A DNA stretch of 64,000 bases from Bacillota bacterium (GTDB lineage Bacteria > Bacillota_I > Bacilli_A > RF39 > UBA660): positions 124,001-188,000 of the forward strand of contig SVAJ01000002.1 in assembly GCA_015059435.1 (NCBI GenBank). Direction: 5' to 3'. Below the pieces are notes generated by a model. The model saw only the letters and a list, made by a program, of their open reading frames with translations. It was not told the DNA's origin and searched no databases. Shown one piece after another: positions 55,139 to 63,901 of the stretch; within the stretch, counting starts at the first letter, position 1; each line of letters opens with the position of its first letter. A program made the translations under genes and the position numbers.

Positions 55139-55684
55139 ATGGATAATGAAATTATTGATTTAACAAAGATTAATATGGATAATACTATTTCTAATTTAGA
55201 AAAGAGATTTACTAGTGTTAGAGCAGGTAGAGCAAACCCTTCTAGTTTAGATGGAGTAAGTGCAGAATATTATGGAGTTTCTACACCTTTAAAACAACTT
55301 GCTACTATATCAGTACCAGAGGCTAATCAATTATTAATTAAACCTTTTGATAAAGGATGTTTAGCTGATATAGAAAAGGCTATTATTGCAGCTAATTTAG
55401 GATATAATCCATCTAATGATGGAGAAACTATTAGAATAGTTATACCAGCACTTACAGAAGAAAGAAGAAAAGAGTTAGCTAAACAAGTAAAAGCTATTGC
55501 TGAAGATGCTAAAGTATCTGTTAGAAATAATAGACATGAAGCATTACAGATGATAGAAAAAGAAGAATTTCCAGAAGATATTGAAAAATCTTTACAAAAT
55601 CAAGTTCAAGATTTAGTTAATAGTTATAATAAAAAAATAGAAGAAATGTTAAAGATTAAAGAACAAGAATTAATGACTATATAA
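55139..55684 (+). CDS. frr: ribosome recycling factor
   Basis: RRF, with EF-G, splits post-termination ribosomes. LEKRFTSVRAGRANPSSLDGVSAEYYGVSTPLKQLATISVPEANQLLIKPFDKG is diagnostic; GLNPSNDGETIRI-type (here GYNPSNDGETIRIVIPALTEERRKEL) and RNNRHEALQMIE complete it. 181 aa is normal. SD gaggagagatg. pyrH, its usual upstream neighbour, is absent. Confidence 0.97.
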   Translation: MDNEIIDLTKINMDNTISNLEKRFTSVRAGRANPSSLDGVSAEYYGVSTPLKQLATISVPEANQLLIKPFDKGCLADIEKAIIAANLGYNPSNDGETIRIVIPALTEERRKELAKQVKAIAEDAKVSVRNNRHEALQMIEKEEFPEDIEKSLQNQVQDLVNSYNKKIEEMLKIKEQELMTI

Positions 55685-55705
55685 GATGATTTAATCATCT
55701 TTTTT
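55683..55705 (+). terminator. terminator after frr
   Basis: Hairpin aagatgatt/aatcatctt and T-run. Confidence 0.82.
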
Positions 55706-55722
55706 AGTATATGGAGGTTAAT

Positions 55723-56736
55723 ATGATATATCCAAGTTTTATACGTGAGAAAGATACAATTGGTATTAGTGCTCCATCGGATGGAGTAGTAGATGAAGTT
55801 AAGATTTATAGATTAGATAATGCAATTAATAATTTTAAAAAATTAGGTTTTAATATTTTAGAGACTTCTAATGTAAGAAGTAGTATTAAGGGTAGAAGTA
55901 GTTCTCCTTTAGAACAAACTAGACAATTAGAAAGTTTATATACTAATAATGATGTTAAGGCTATTATAAGTGTAGGTGGGGGAGATTTTCTACTTGAAAT
56001 GTTATCTTGTTTAGATTTATCTGTTATAAAGAATAATCCTAAATGGATACAGGGATATTCTGATCCTACAGGACTTTTATATACTATTACTACTAATTTA
56101 GATATAGCGACTATTTATGCTGATAATTTTAAAAGTTTTGGTATGAAGAAATGGGATAAATCTTTAGTAAATAATTTGGAAATATTAAAGGGGAATCTTT
56201 TAGTACAAAATAGTTTTTCTAAGTATGAGAGTGAAGGTTTCGACGAAGTTATTGGAGATGAGGTATATAATCTTAATAAGGATGTTTATTGGAATATTAT
56301 TACTAATCATAAAAGTGTAGATATTAGTGGACGTATAATTGGTGGTTGTATTGATGTGCTTAGTGATTTGTTTGGTACTAAGTATGATAAAACAATAGAT
56401 TTTATAGAAAAATATAAAGATGATGGGATAGTGTGGTATTTTGATAATTTTGGTCTTTCTAGTGAACATTTAATTAGAACATTATGGAAGTTTAAAGAGA
56501 ATGGTTGGTTTAAATATACTAAGGGTATTATATTTGGAAGAAGTATGACTTTATTAAGTTATAATGATATTTCTTTTGAAGAAGCAATTATTCATTCTTT
56601 AGGAGATTTAGATGTTCCAATTATAACTAATGCGGATATTGGTCATGTTCCACCAAGACTTACAATAATAAATGGAGCACTTACTAATATAAAAGTAAAA
56701 AATGGTAACGGAAAGATTGAATTTTCTTTAAAATAG
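55723..56736 (+). CDS. S66-family LD-carboxypeptidase-like protein
   Basis: Peptidase S66 proteins cut the L-D bond in muropeptides (LdcA) or microcin conjugates (MccF). Features: DTIGISAPSDGVVDE at the start, DVKAIISVGGGDFLLEML, the nucleophile elbow IQGYSDPTGLLYTI (Ser), YFDNFGLSSEHLIRTLWKFKENGWFKYTKGIIFGR (acidic strand) and a terminal ADIGHVPPRLTI (His). Length 337 aa is normal. Start ATG 55723 because GGAGG overlaps the ATG at 55711. Cell-wall recycling is the likely role. Confidence 0.9.
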   Translation: MIYPSFIREKDTIGISAPSDGVVDEVKIYRLDNAINNFKKLGFNILETSNVRSSIKGRSSSPLEQTRQLESLYTNNDVKAIISVGGGDFLLEMLSCLDLSVIKNNPKWIQGYSDPTGLLYTITTNLDIATIYADNFKSFGMKKWDKSLVNNLEILKGNLLVQNSFSKYESEGFDEVIGDEVYNLNKDVYWNIITNHKSVDISGRIIGGCIDVLSDLFGTKYDKTIDFIEKYKDDGIVWYFDNFGLSSEHLIRTLWKFKENGWFKYTKGIIFGRSMTLLSYNDISFEEAIIHSLGDLDVPIITNADIGHVPPRLTIINGALTNIKVKNGNGKIEFSLK

Positions 56737-56745
56737 TGTTATAAT
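56717..56745 (+). promoter_or_regulatory. promoter of the pheST T-box operon
   Basis: TTGAAT, 17-base spacer, consensus TATAAT; it lies over the end of the S66 gene. Confidence 0.75.
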
Positions 56746-56751
56746 CATATC

Positions 56752-56970
56752 TGTATATCGACTATGACGGAGACGTAGTAGTAAATGATACTTTTATAGA
56801 GAACTTATGGTTGGTGGAAATAAGTAAAGTTAGTTTATGAATTCAGCTTCAGAGTCCTTATTAATAGTAAGCGTAATTCTTGCGTTAAAAGATTTAAGTG
56901 TATAGTAAGTAACTATAAAGTAAGGTGGTACCGCGAGTAAATCGTCCTTATATGTAGTTACTTTTTTTAT
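56752..56970 (+). promoter_or_regulatory. T-box riboswitch (Phe) upstream of PheRS genes
   Basis: The antiterminator T-box sequence AAGGTGGTACCGCG is at 56922-56935. Upstream are the stem I features (AGTA-like turn near 56776 and GGTTGGTGGAAA near 56809). Candidate Phe specifiers UUC lie at 56842-56844 and 56848-56850. A terminator stem pairs agtaacta (56907-56914) with tagttact before a T-run (56962-56968). Uncharged tRNA-Phe would favour read-through. The gene set downstream (HAD-pheS-pheT) fits. Confidence 0.92.
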
Positions 56971-56983
56971 TGGGGGAATTAGT

Positions 56984-57604
56984 ATGGAGAGATTTATATT
57001 TGATTTAGATGGTACTTTACTTGATTTAGATTTTTCTTATGAAGATGTTTTTTTTGAAGAACAATTGGGAGAAGAATTAGGGAAGCAATTTAATAAAGTT
57101 AAAGTTGATTTACTAGATCAATATGAGTTTAGTCATAAAAATTATGATGTAGATTTATTGAGTGAATTTTTATCTATGAAGAGTGGGATTGATATTACTC
57201 CAAAGTTAATAGATGAGTGGATATTTTTTAATTCTACTGTAGAAGATAGAGTTCATGATGGAGTTTATGAAGTTTTAGATTATTTAAAGTCTAAAGGTAA
57301 AAGTATTGCACTTCTTACTAATTGGTTTAGTAAAACTCAAATAGAAAGACTTAGAAAAGCAGGAATTTATGAATACTTTGATGATATTTGTTGTGGTGAA
57401 ACTTTTATTAAACCTTACTATAAAAGTTATATTAATGCCTGTGGTAATTATGATATTAAAGATAGTATAATGATTGGTGATAATTTGGATAAAGATGTAC
57501 TTGCTCCTAGAAATATAGGAATGGCATCTATTCATTATAATAATAAAGAAAAAGTAGATGATTCTACTATTAAGAGTTTAAGAAAAATAAAGGAGATGTT
57601 TTAA
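56984..57604 (+). CDS. HAD-superfamily hydrolase in the PheRS operon
   Basis: A 206-residue HAD phosphatase: MERFIFDLDGTLLDLDF (motif I), IALLTNWFSKTQ (motif II), the Lys region ETFIKPYYKSY, and IMIGDNLDKDVLAP (motif IV). It lies between the T-box and pheS; its stop is followed directly by the pheS ATG with no gap. It is therefore controlled with PheRS. A link to Phe supply or tRNA charging is inferred from position only. The substrate is unknown. Confidence 0.9.
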   Translation: MERFIFDLDGTLLDLDFSYEDVFFEEQLGEELGKQFNKVKVDLLDQYEFSHKNYDVDLLSEFLSMKSGIDITPKLIDEWIFFNSTVEDRVHDGVYEVLDYLKSKGKSIALLTNWFSKTQIERLRKAGIYEYFDDICCGETFIKPYYKSYINACGNYDIKDSIMIGDNLDKDVLAPRNIGMASIHYNNKEKVDDSTIKSLRKIKEMF

Positions 57605-58645
57605 ATGAATGAAGTAGAAATAAGAAAAGAGTTAGAACAAGATAGAAATAGTGTTAATAGCTTGAATGAACTTAATGATTTAAAAGTTAAGTATTTAGGT
57701 AAAAAAGGTTTAATTACTGAATTAAATAGTGAGATTAAAAATGTACCTAATGAAGAGAAAAAAGAGTTTGGTATGATGGTTAATTCTTTAAGAAATGATT
57801 TTAATAGTTTTTATGAAGAAAAGAAAAAGGTATTAGAAGAAGAAATATTAAATGAAAAGTTAAAGAGTGAAGCTATTGATATAACATTACCTTCTACTAA
57901 GGTTATTAGTGGTGCTCCTAATATGTTAGAAGAATTAGTAGAACAGGTAGAAGAAGTATTTATGTCTATGGGATATGATGTTGTTGATGGACCTGAAATA
58001 GAGTTAGATAAATATAACTTTGAAATGTTAAATATACCTAAGGGACATCCTGCTAGAGATGCTCAAGATACTTTCTATATTGAAGGAGAAGAAGTATTAC
58101 TTCGTAGTCAAACTTCACCTGTACAAGTTAGAACTATGTTAGAAGGTAAAGGAGAAAAACCAGTACGTATAATTTGTCCTGGTAAGACTTATAGAAGAGA
58201 TGATGATGATGCTACTCATTCACATCAATTTATGCAAATAGAAGGATTATTAGTAGATAAAGATATTTCTTTAAGTGATTTAAAGGGAACACTTGATGTT
58301 TTATTTAAAAAGTTATTTGGGGAAGATACTGAGACAAGATTTCATCCTAGTTATTATCAATTTACTGAACCATCTGTAGAAGTTGATATTACTTGTCATA
58401 AATGTAAGGGTCAAGGATGTAATATTTGTAAGAATACTGGATGGATTACTGTAGTAGGTGCTGGTGTTGTTCATCCTAATGTACTTAGAATGAGTGGATA
58501 TGATCCAGAAGTTTGGAGTGGATTTGCTTTTGGTTTTGGAGCTGATAGATTAACAATGTTAAAATACGATATTAATGATTGTCGTGCTATTTATAATACA
58601 GATTTAAGAGAGGCAAAAGCATTTGATAGAAAGGAGGCTGAATAA
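57605..58645 (+). CDS. pheS: phenylalanine--tRNA ligase alpha subunit
   Basis: The catalytic subunit of the (alpha-beta)2 class II PheRS. An N-terminal coiled coil (about 1-95) precedes the class II core: DAQDTFYIEGEEVLLRSQTSPVQ, KTYRRDDDDATHSHQFMQIEG, a CHKCKGQGCNICKNTGW zinc-type insert common in the family, and motif 3 GFGFGADRLTML. 346 aa is normal. It overlaps nothing; pheT begins just after the SD aaaggagg. Confidence 0.97.
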   Translation: MNEVEIRKELEQDRNSVNSLNELNDLKVKYLGKKGLITELNSEIKNVPNEEKKEFGMMVNSLRNDFNSFYEEKKKVLEEEILNEKLKSEAIDITLPSTKVISGAPNMLEELVEQVEEVFMSMGYDVVDGPEIELDKYNFEMLNIPKGHPARDAQDTFYIEGEEVLLRSQTSPVQVRTMLEGKGEKPVRIICPGKTYRRDDDDATHSHQFMQIEGLLVDKDISLSDLKGTLDVLFKKLFGEDTETRFHPSYYQFTEPSVEVDITCHKCKGQGCNICKNTGWITVVGAGVVHPNVLRMSGYDPEVWSGFAFGFGADRLTMLKYDINDCRAIYNTDLREAKAFDRKEAE

Positions 58646-58646
58646 G

Positions 58647-61016
58647 ATGATAAGTCTTGAATGGGTAAAAGAATATATAGATATTAGTGATCAAGATTTA
58701 GTTGAGTTAGCTCGTAAAATTACTGAGTCAGGAATTAATGTAGAAAAAGTTATTACTAATCATATAGATAATTTAACTATTGGTGAAGTTGTAGAGTGTG
58801 TAGATCATCCAGATAGTGATCATTTGCATGTATGTCAAGTTAATATAGGAGATAAAACTACTCAAATAGTATGTGGAGCTCCTAATGTTAGAACTGGTTT
58901 AAAAGTAATAGTTGCACTTCCAGGAGCAGTATTACCAGGAGATTTTGAAATTAAGAAAAGTAAAATTCGTGGAGTAGAATCTAATGGTATGATTTGTGCT
59001 TTATATGAGTTAGGTTTAGAAGAAAAAACTGAAGAAGCTTATAATAGAGGGATTGAAGAATTAAAGGAGGATGCTCCTGTAGGAAAAGATCCTATTAAAT
59101 ATTTAGGTTTAGATGATACTTTATATGAATTAGATATTCATAAACATAGAAATAATGATTGTTATTATCATATTGGATTTGCTTATGAAATTGGTGCTAT
59201 TTTAAATAGAAGTGTTACTTTACCAGAAGATAATTATAGTGAAGTTAAAGATAGTATTAAAGATAAGTTTAGTTTAAGTGTTGAGACTGAAAAATGTCCT
59301 TATTATTTAGCTAAGATGGTTAGAAATGTTAAAGTAGGAGAAAGTCCAGACTTTATTAAGAAAAGATTAATAGCTGCTGGGATGAGACCTATTAATAATG
59401 TAGTAGATATTTCTAATTATGTAATGTTAGAGTATGGTCAACCACTTCATTTCTTTGATAAGAATAAGCTAGGTAATAAAGTTTTAGTAAGAGATGCTAA
59501 AGAAGGAGAAGAAGTAGTTACATTAGATGGTAATTTAAGAGTATTAAAATCTAGTGATATAGTTATTACTGATGGTGTTAAACCTGTATGTATTGCTGGT
59601 GTAATGGGTGGAGAAAATACTGAAGTAGATAATAATACTACTGATATATTAATAGAAGCTGCTATTTTTGATCCTGTAAGCATTAGATATACTGCAGCTA
59701 ACTTAGATTTACGTAGTGAAGCATCTATCCGTTATGGTAAGGGATTAAGTTATGAGTATACAGATAAAGCTTTAAGTAGAGCATGCTATTTACTTGAAAA
59801 ATATGCAGGTGCAGAAATATTATCTGATATAGTTAAACATGATAAAGTGGATAAAACTATACAAACAGTTGAATTTAAGGCTGAAGATGTTAACAAATTA
59901 TTGGGTATTACTATTTCTGAAGATGATATGAAAGTAGAATTAGGACGATTAGATTTTCCATATGAATTAAAAGATGGTAAATTTATAGTTAGTATTCCTA
60001 AGAGAAGACTTGATATTGATCCTAATGTAAATGATATTGCTGAAGAAATAGGTAGACTTTATGGATATCAAAATCTTGTATCTACATTACCTAGAGTTCC
60101 TATTAAAAGAGGAGATTATATAGGAGATGTTAAATATAAGAAACAAGTATCTAAAAGACTTAGAAGATTAGGATTAAATGAAACTAAGACTTATACATTA
60201 GTTAGTCCAGAACTTGCTAAAATGTTTAAGTATGAAGATAAAGAAAATGTGGTACTTCCAAATCCTATGAGTGTTGATAAGAGTGTTGTTAGAACTACAT
60301 TGATTCCATCTTTATTAGGTGTTTATGATTATAATAAGAAACGTAAAGTTAAAGACATTATGTTATATGAAATAGCTAAGACATATGATAAAGAATATAC
60401 AGAAGATAGTAAGATTTGTGGTTTAATGTCTGGTGTTTATATGTCTAATGGATGGAGTATTAAACAAAAAGTAGATTTCTATGTAGTTAAAGGTATTGTT
60501 GAAGATATTTTAGACTATATGGGATTTAAGAATAGATATACATTTGAACTTGGTACATGTAGTGACCTACATCCTGGTGTAAGTGCAGATATTATGTTAG
60601 ATAGAAAGAAAATAGGAGTTATTGGTAAAGTTCATCCTACTATTAGTAAAGATGATATTTATGTATTTGAATTAAGTCTTCAAGCATTGATGACTAAGAT
60701 TAAACCAATTAAATATAAAGAAGCTCCTAAATATCCAGCTATTGAAAAAGATTGTGCATTTATTTTAGATAAAGATATTACTTCTGGTGAAGTTATGAAT
60801 ACTATTAAGAGAGCAGCAGGAAGACTTCTTACTGATATTAATGTATTTGATGTTTATACTGGAGAAAATGTTTCTAGTGATAAAAAATCTATTGCTTATA
60901 AATTAACATTTATGGATCCTAACAGAACTCTAACAGATGAAGAAGTAATGGAAGTATTTAATAATGTAATTTCTAAAGTAGAGGAAGTTCATAAAGCGGA
61001 ATTAAGAGATAAGTAG
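58647..61016 (+). CDS. pheT: phenylalanine--tRNA ligase beta subunit
   Basis: The editing and tRNA-binding subunit. Domains in order: EMAP-like tRNA-binding domain (about 40-150), B1/B3-B4 editing region, B5 (about 400-480), the catalytic-like core and the C-terminal FDX-ACB domain (KDCAFILDKDITSGEVMNTIKRAAG...TLTDEEVMEVFNNVISKVE). 789 aa is normal. Start ATG 58647 after aaaggagg; the upstream frame overlaps the end of pheS without an SD. Same transcript as the T-box. Confidence 0.97.
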   Translation: MISLEWVKEYIDISDQDLVELARKITESGINVEKVITNHIDNLTIGEVVECVDHPDSDHLHVCQVNIGDKTTQIVCGAPNVRTGLKVIVALPGAVLPGDFEIKKSKIRGVESNGMICALYELGLEEKTEEAYNRGIEELKEDAPVGKDPIKYLGLDDTLYELDIHKHRNNDCYYHIGFAYEIGAILNRSVTLPEDNYSEVKDSIKDKFSLSVETEKCPYYLAKMVRNVKVGESPDFIKKRLIAAGMRPINNVVDISNYVMLEYGQPLHFFDKNKLGNKVLVRDAKEGEEVVTLDGNLRVLKSSDIVITDGVKPVCIAGVMGGENTEVDNNTTDILIEAAIFDPVSIRYTAANLDLRSEASIRYGKGLSYEYTDKALSRACYLLEKYAGAEILSDIVKHDKVDKTIQTVEFKAEDVNKLLGITISEDDMKVELGRLDFPYELKDGKFIVSIPKRRLDIDPNVNDIAEEIGRLYGYQNLVSTLPRVPIKRGDYIGDVKYKKQVSKRLRRLGLNETKTYTLVSPELAKMFKYEDKENVVLPNPMSVDKSVVRTTLIPSLLGVYDYNKKRKVKDIMLYEIAKTYDKEYTEDSKICGLMSGVYMSNGWSIKQKVDFYVVKGIVEDILDYMGFKNRYTFELGTCSDLHPGVSADIMLDRKKIGVIGKVHPTISKDDIYVFELSLQALMTKIKPIKYKEAPKYPAIEKDCAFILDKDITSGEVMNTIKRAAGRLLTDINVFDVYTGENVSSDKKSIAYKLTFMDPNRTLTDEEVMEVFNNVISKVEEVHKAELRDK

Positions 61017-61023
61017 AAAATAG

Positions 61024-61050
61024 AACAGTTTTAAACTGTTTTATTTTTTT
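61024..61050 (+). terminator. terminator after pheT
   Basis: Hairpin aacagtt/aactgtt with a T-run. Confidence 0.8.
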
Positions 61051-61093
61051 TATTTATATTAAAAATATATTATTACTATATGTAAATTAGTAG

Positions 61094-61122
61094 TTGACAT
61101 ACAAACAATTGTATGATAATTT
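61094..61122 (+). promoter_or_regulatory. promoter with inverted repeat in the spacer
   Basis: TTGACA, 17-base spacer, TAATTT, upstream of the first ORF6N copy. The spacer carries catacaa (61098-61104) and its inverse ttgtatg (61109-61115), a candidate operator. Confidence 0.6.
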
Positions 61123-61152
61123 GAAATTAGAAATTATATACAGGAGGGTTAT

Positions 61153-61537
61153 ATGGAAGAATTAATAATTAGTGATATAAAAATAGAGGATATGATTTAT
61201 GAAATTAGAGGTATGCAAGTAATGTTAGCTTCTGATTTGGCGAAATTATATGAATGTAAAAATGGAACTAAAGAAATTAATCAGGCAGTTAAAAATAATA
61301 TAGAGAAATTTCCGGAAAGATTTACTTGGAAATTAACCGATGAGGAGAGTAAAATTTTTTTGGTCAAAAATTTTGACCAAAAAAGTAATGTAGATACTCA
61401 TTGATAGAGAAATTATATATCATTCTGGTACTAGTATAAATTTTGCCGGTAATAAAGTGACTTCTATTAATAAATTAGAAGATGATTTTATAAAAAATAA
61501 ATTATTAGAATATGTTATTAAGTTAATAGAAAAATAG
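61153..61537 (+). pseudogene. decayed ORF6N/KilA-N gene
   Basis: The first 61 bases are identical to those of the intact copy at 61596; the next part encodes a diverged ORF6N domain (VMLASDLAKLYECKNGTKEINQAVKNNIEKFPERF). After an internal loss of about 490 bp relative to the intact copy, the 3' end continues from ATT GAT at 61400 in another frame, with the reading frame ending at TGA 61402-61404. The 3' remnant (61400-61537) still matches the C-terminal region of the intact gene. An intact 29-bp palindrome is at 61356-61384. It keeps SD aggaggg. Confidence 0.85.
61356..61384 (+). repeat. 29-bp perfect palindrome in the decayed ORF6N copy
   Basis: Arms ttttttggtcaaaa and ttttgaccaaaaaa around one central A: 14 of 14 pairs. 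Its core, GGTCAAAAATTTTGACC, is read as codons TTG GTC AAA AAT TTT GAC CAA. Confidence 0.92.
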
Positions 61538-61595
61538 TTTTTGGTGTGTATTTTGTTTGATGAATAGTAATTAGAAATTATATATAGGAGGTTAT

Positions 61596-62468
61596 ATGGA
61601 AGAATTAATAATTAGTGATATAAAAATAGAGGATATGATTTATGAAATTAGAGGTAAACAAGTAATGTTAGATAGAGATCTTGCAAAAGAATATGGAGTT
61701 GAAACTAAGGTTTTTATGCAAAATGTAAAAAGAAATATAGAGAGATTTCCAGAAAATTTTATGTTTCAATTGACAAAAGAGGAATTCATGAATTGGAGGT
61801 CACAATTTGTGACTTCCAATAATGATTTGATGGGATTGAGACGTCCACCATATGCGTTTACAGAACAGGGCGTAGCTATGTTATCAGGAATATTAAAATC
61901 TAAAATAGCTATAAATACCAGTATTAAAATTATTAATGCATTTGTTTCTATGAGACATTATCTAATCGAAAATAAAGATGTTTATAAAAGTTTAAATAAT
62001 ATTAATAATAAATTAATTGAACATGATGATAAATTAGATTATTTGTTTTCTAAGTTTGATAAAAAAGAAAGATTATATTTAAGTGGTGAAGAGTATGATA
62101 TCTATTCAGATATAAAAGAAACATTTTCTGAAACTAAAGGTGAGCTTATAGTGATAGATAATTATGCTGATAAAGTATTTTTAGATTTAATACGAAATAT
62201 TAACGTTAATATCGTATTAATAACTAAAAATAATTCTAAATTAACTAAGACTGATACTGATAAATATAATAAACAATATAAAAATTTAAAAGTTATTTAT
62301 ACAGATAAATTTCATGATAGATATTTTATAATTGATAGAAAAATTATATATCACTCTGGTACTAGTATAAATTTTGCCGGTAATAAAGTGACTTCTATTA
62401 ATAAATTAGAAGATAATCTTATAAAGAATCAATTGTTAAAATTTGTTATTAAGTTAATAGAAAAATAA
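61596..62468 (+). CDS. ORF6N (KilA-N-type) DNA-binding protein with HKD-like C-terminal region
   Basis: The N-terminal ~110 residues form an ORF6N domain: QVMLDRDLAKEYGVETKVFMQNVKRNIERFP, FQLTKEEF, then RRPPYAFTEQGVAMLSGILKSKIAI. A coiled-coil linker (VYKSLNNINNKLIEHDDKLDYLFSKFD) leads to a C-terminal domain with VIDNYADKVFLDLI and FHDRYFIIDRKIIYHSGTSINFAG. That last part recalls an HxK/D phospholipase-D-like strand. Such proteins are common in phages and selfish loci; the function is not known. SD ataggagg. A decayed second copy lies just upstream. Confidence 0.88.
   Translation: MEELIISDIKIEDMIYEIRGKQVMLDRDLAKEYGVETKVFMQNVKRNIERFPENFMFQLTKEEFMNWRSQFVTSNNDLMGLRRPPYAFTEQGVAMLSGILKSKIAINTSIKIINAFVSMRHYLIENKDVYKSLNNINNKLIEHDDKLDYLFSKFDKKERLYLSGEEYDIYSDIKETFSETKGELIVIDNYADKVFLDLIRNINVNIVLITKNNSKLTKTDTDKYNKQYKNLKVIYTDKFHDRYFIIDRKIIYHSGTSINFAGNKVTSINKLEDNLIKNQLLKFVIKLIEK
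61792..61820 (+). repeat. 29-bp palindrome in the intact ORF6N gene
   Basis: Arms attggaggtcacaa and ttgtgacttccaat around one central T, with one mismatch (G/T). Its core GGTCACAATTTGTGAC is read as AGG TCA CAA TTT GTG AC. Same length and homologous place as the palindrome at 61356-61384. Confidence 0.9.
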
Positions 62469-62507
62469 TTTTATGTATGATATAATTTTTATACTAGGAG
62501 TGATTTT

Positions 62508-63428
62508 ATGAAAGATAATGTTAGAAAAAAAATAAAAATTATATTTTTGGTGCTTTCTATAATTATTATTTCTTTATTTTTTGGTGTTCTTTTATTTTTT
62601 ATATGTAAGAGTATTATTACTGATCATAATAATGAGTATGATTCAAATGAATTATTATTACTAATGGTTTTAACTTTTTCTTTGAGTTTAATTATTCCTT
62701 TAATAATCGATTTAAAAAATACTATTCATCCAAAAGAAAATACAAAAAAAAGAAAAGATACTAGAAATAGTAAAGTAGAAGGTATTATAAAAGGACGTCA
62801 ATTTGATTTATTAGATAGTAATAGTGATGGAATAATATCAGTAGATGAGTTTTATACTTTAACAGAAGAAGAAGTTTTAGAAAAGATTAAAGAGAGTAAT
62901 CAAAGTTTTTCTAAGGATGAATTTTATAGTTATTGTAAAGAGTTATTCACAAAATTACAAAGTATATGGACTAGTAAAGATTTAAAGAAACTAAGAGTAC
63001 TTGAAGATAGTAAATTATTTAATCAACATAAATTAATAATAGAAGATTTAAATAGTAATAGTTTAACAGATTATAGAAAAGATATTTTTATTAAGGGTGT
63101 ATTACTTAAAGATTATAAAGTAGAAGAAGATAATGAAGTTGTTGTAGTTGCATTAACTGCTGATGTAAAAAAGTATGTTCTTGATAGTACGGGAGAAATT
63201 ATTTCTGGTGATAAAGAGCATAGAATTACAATTCCATATATTTTAACTTTAGTTAAAAATAAGAATAATAGTATTTCTAAGATGGATAAAATTAATTGTC
63301 CTAATTGTGGTTCTGTTGTAAGTATTGATGATGATAATGTATGTAAATATTGTGGTTCTATTATTGATAATAATGATAATAATTGGAAGTTATTAGATAT
63401 TAGAAATATAGATATAAATGGTATTTAA
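62508..63428 (+). CDS. membrane protein with EF-hand-like, Tim44-like and zinc-ribbon regions
   Basis: Two membrane helices at the N-terminus, followed by a basic stretch and an EF-hand-like loop (DSNSDGIISVDEF). A Tim44-like segment (FSKDEFYSYCKELFTKLQSIWTSKDLKKLRVLEDSKLFNQHKLIIEDL) precedes a beta region (KDYKVEEDNEVVVVALTADVKKYVLD). A C-terminal zinc ribbon has CPNCGS and CKYCGS. Tim44-like/zinc-ribbon proteins of this plan are common in low-GC gut bacteria; their role is unknown. SD taggagtgat. It ends with a bidirectional terminator. Confidence 0.8.
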   Translation: MKDNVRKKIKIIFLVLSIIIISLFFGVLLFFICKSIITDHNNEYDSNELLLLMVLTFSLSLIIPLIIDLKNTIHPKENTKKRKDTRNSKVEGIIKGRQFDLLDSNSDGIISVDEFYTLTEEEVLEKIKESNQSFSKDEFYSYCKELFTKLQSIWTSKDLKKLRVLEDSKLFNQHKLIIEDLNSNSLTDYRKDIFIKGVLLKDYKVEEDNEVVVVALTADVKKYVLDSTGEIISGDKEHRITIPYILTLVKNKNNSISKMDKINCPNCGSVVSIDDDNVCKYCGSIIDNNDNNWKLLDIRNIDINGI

Positions 63429-63454
63429 AAAAGTATGGGGTGATCCATACTTTT
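63429..63454 (+). terminator. bidirectional terminator
   Basis: Hairpin aaaagtatgg/ccatactttt between converging genes at 63428 and 63453. Confidence 0.82.
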
Positions 63455-63779
63455 ATTTTTCTATTATATTTAGTGTTTTTCCTATTTCTAAGTCTTTAGC
63501 TGTACCAAGTGGTAGGAAGTAGACATTATATACTTTTCTTTTTGGAAATATATATTTTTCTGTAGGAAAGTCTATATATATTTTAATTATTTTTTCATTT
63601 TTATCAGTTAGAACTATATCTAAATTTTGACATATGAAGTCAGTACTTACAAATTTTTTATGAGGAAATTTTACTACATAATCTAATTTTTTTAGATTGA
63701 ATTTTAATCCTTTGAATCTTTCCCAAAATTTAGTTAATTCTACTATTTCTAATTTTTTATTTTTCATTTTTAAATACAT
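63453..63779 (-). CDS. DUF192-family protein
   Basis: A 108-residue protein. The segment FWERFKGLKF, then NLKKLDYVVKFP, STDFICQNLDIVLTDKNEKIIKIYID and VYNVYFLPLGTAKDLEIGKTLNI, matches the DUF192 layout (RxxGLMFR ... W/FM-x-IPLDVVFLD ... VLELPxGxxxxxxIxxGD). It lacks the signal peptide seen in many members, so it is cytoplasmic. Function unknown. It starts at 63779 (an in-frame Met also occurs four codons later) and is transcribed away from yebC. Confidence 0.75.
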   Translation of the reverse strand: MYLKMKNKKLEIVELTKFWERFKGLKFNLKKLDYVVKFPHKKFVSTDFICQNLDIVLTDKNEKIIKIYIDFPTEKYIFPKRKVYNVYFLPLGTAKDLEIGKTLNIIEK

Positions 63780-63901
63780 ATTATCACACTCTTTATTTAA
63801 CTATATCAAATATATTTTTATTTTTCAAATATAGTTATTTAGTATTTTATATTTATTTAAATTATGTTATTATATATATGAAGTGAAATGGAGGTATTAA
63901 A

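Noticed and set aside
61094-63428. Prophage or integrated element around the ORF6N genes
   Set aside because: No integrase, capsid, terminase or att-like tRNA end is visible; only the ORF6N pair looks mobile.
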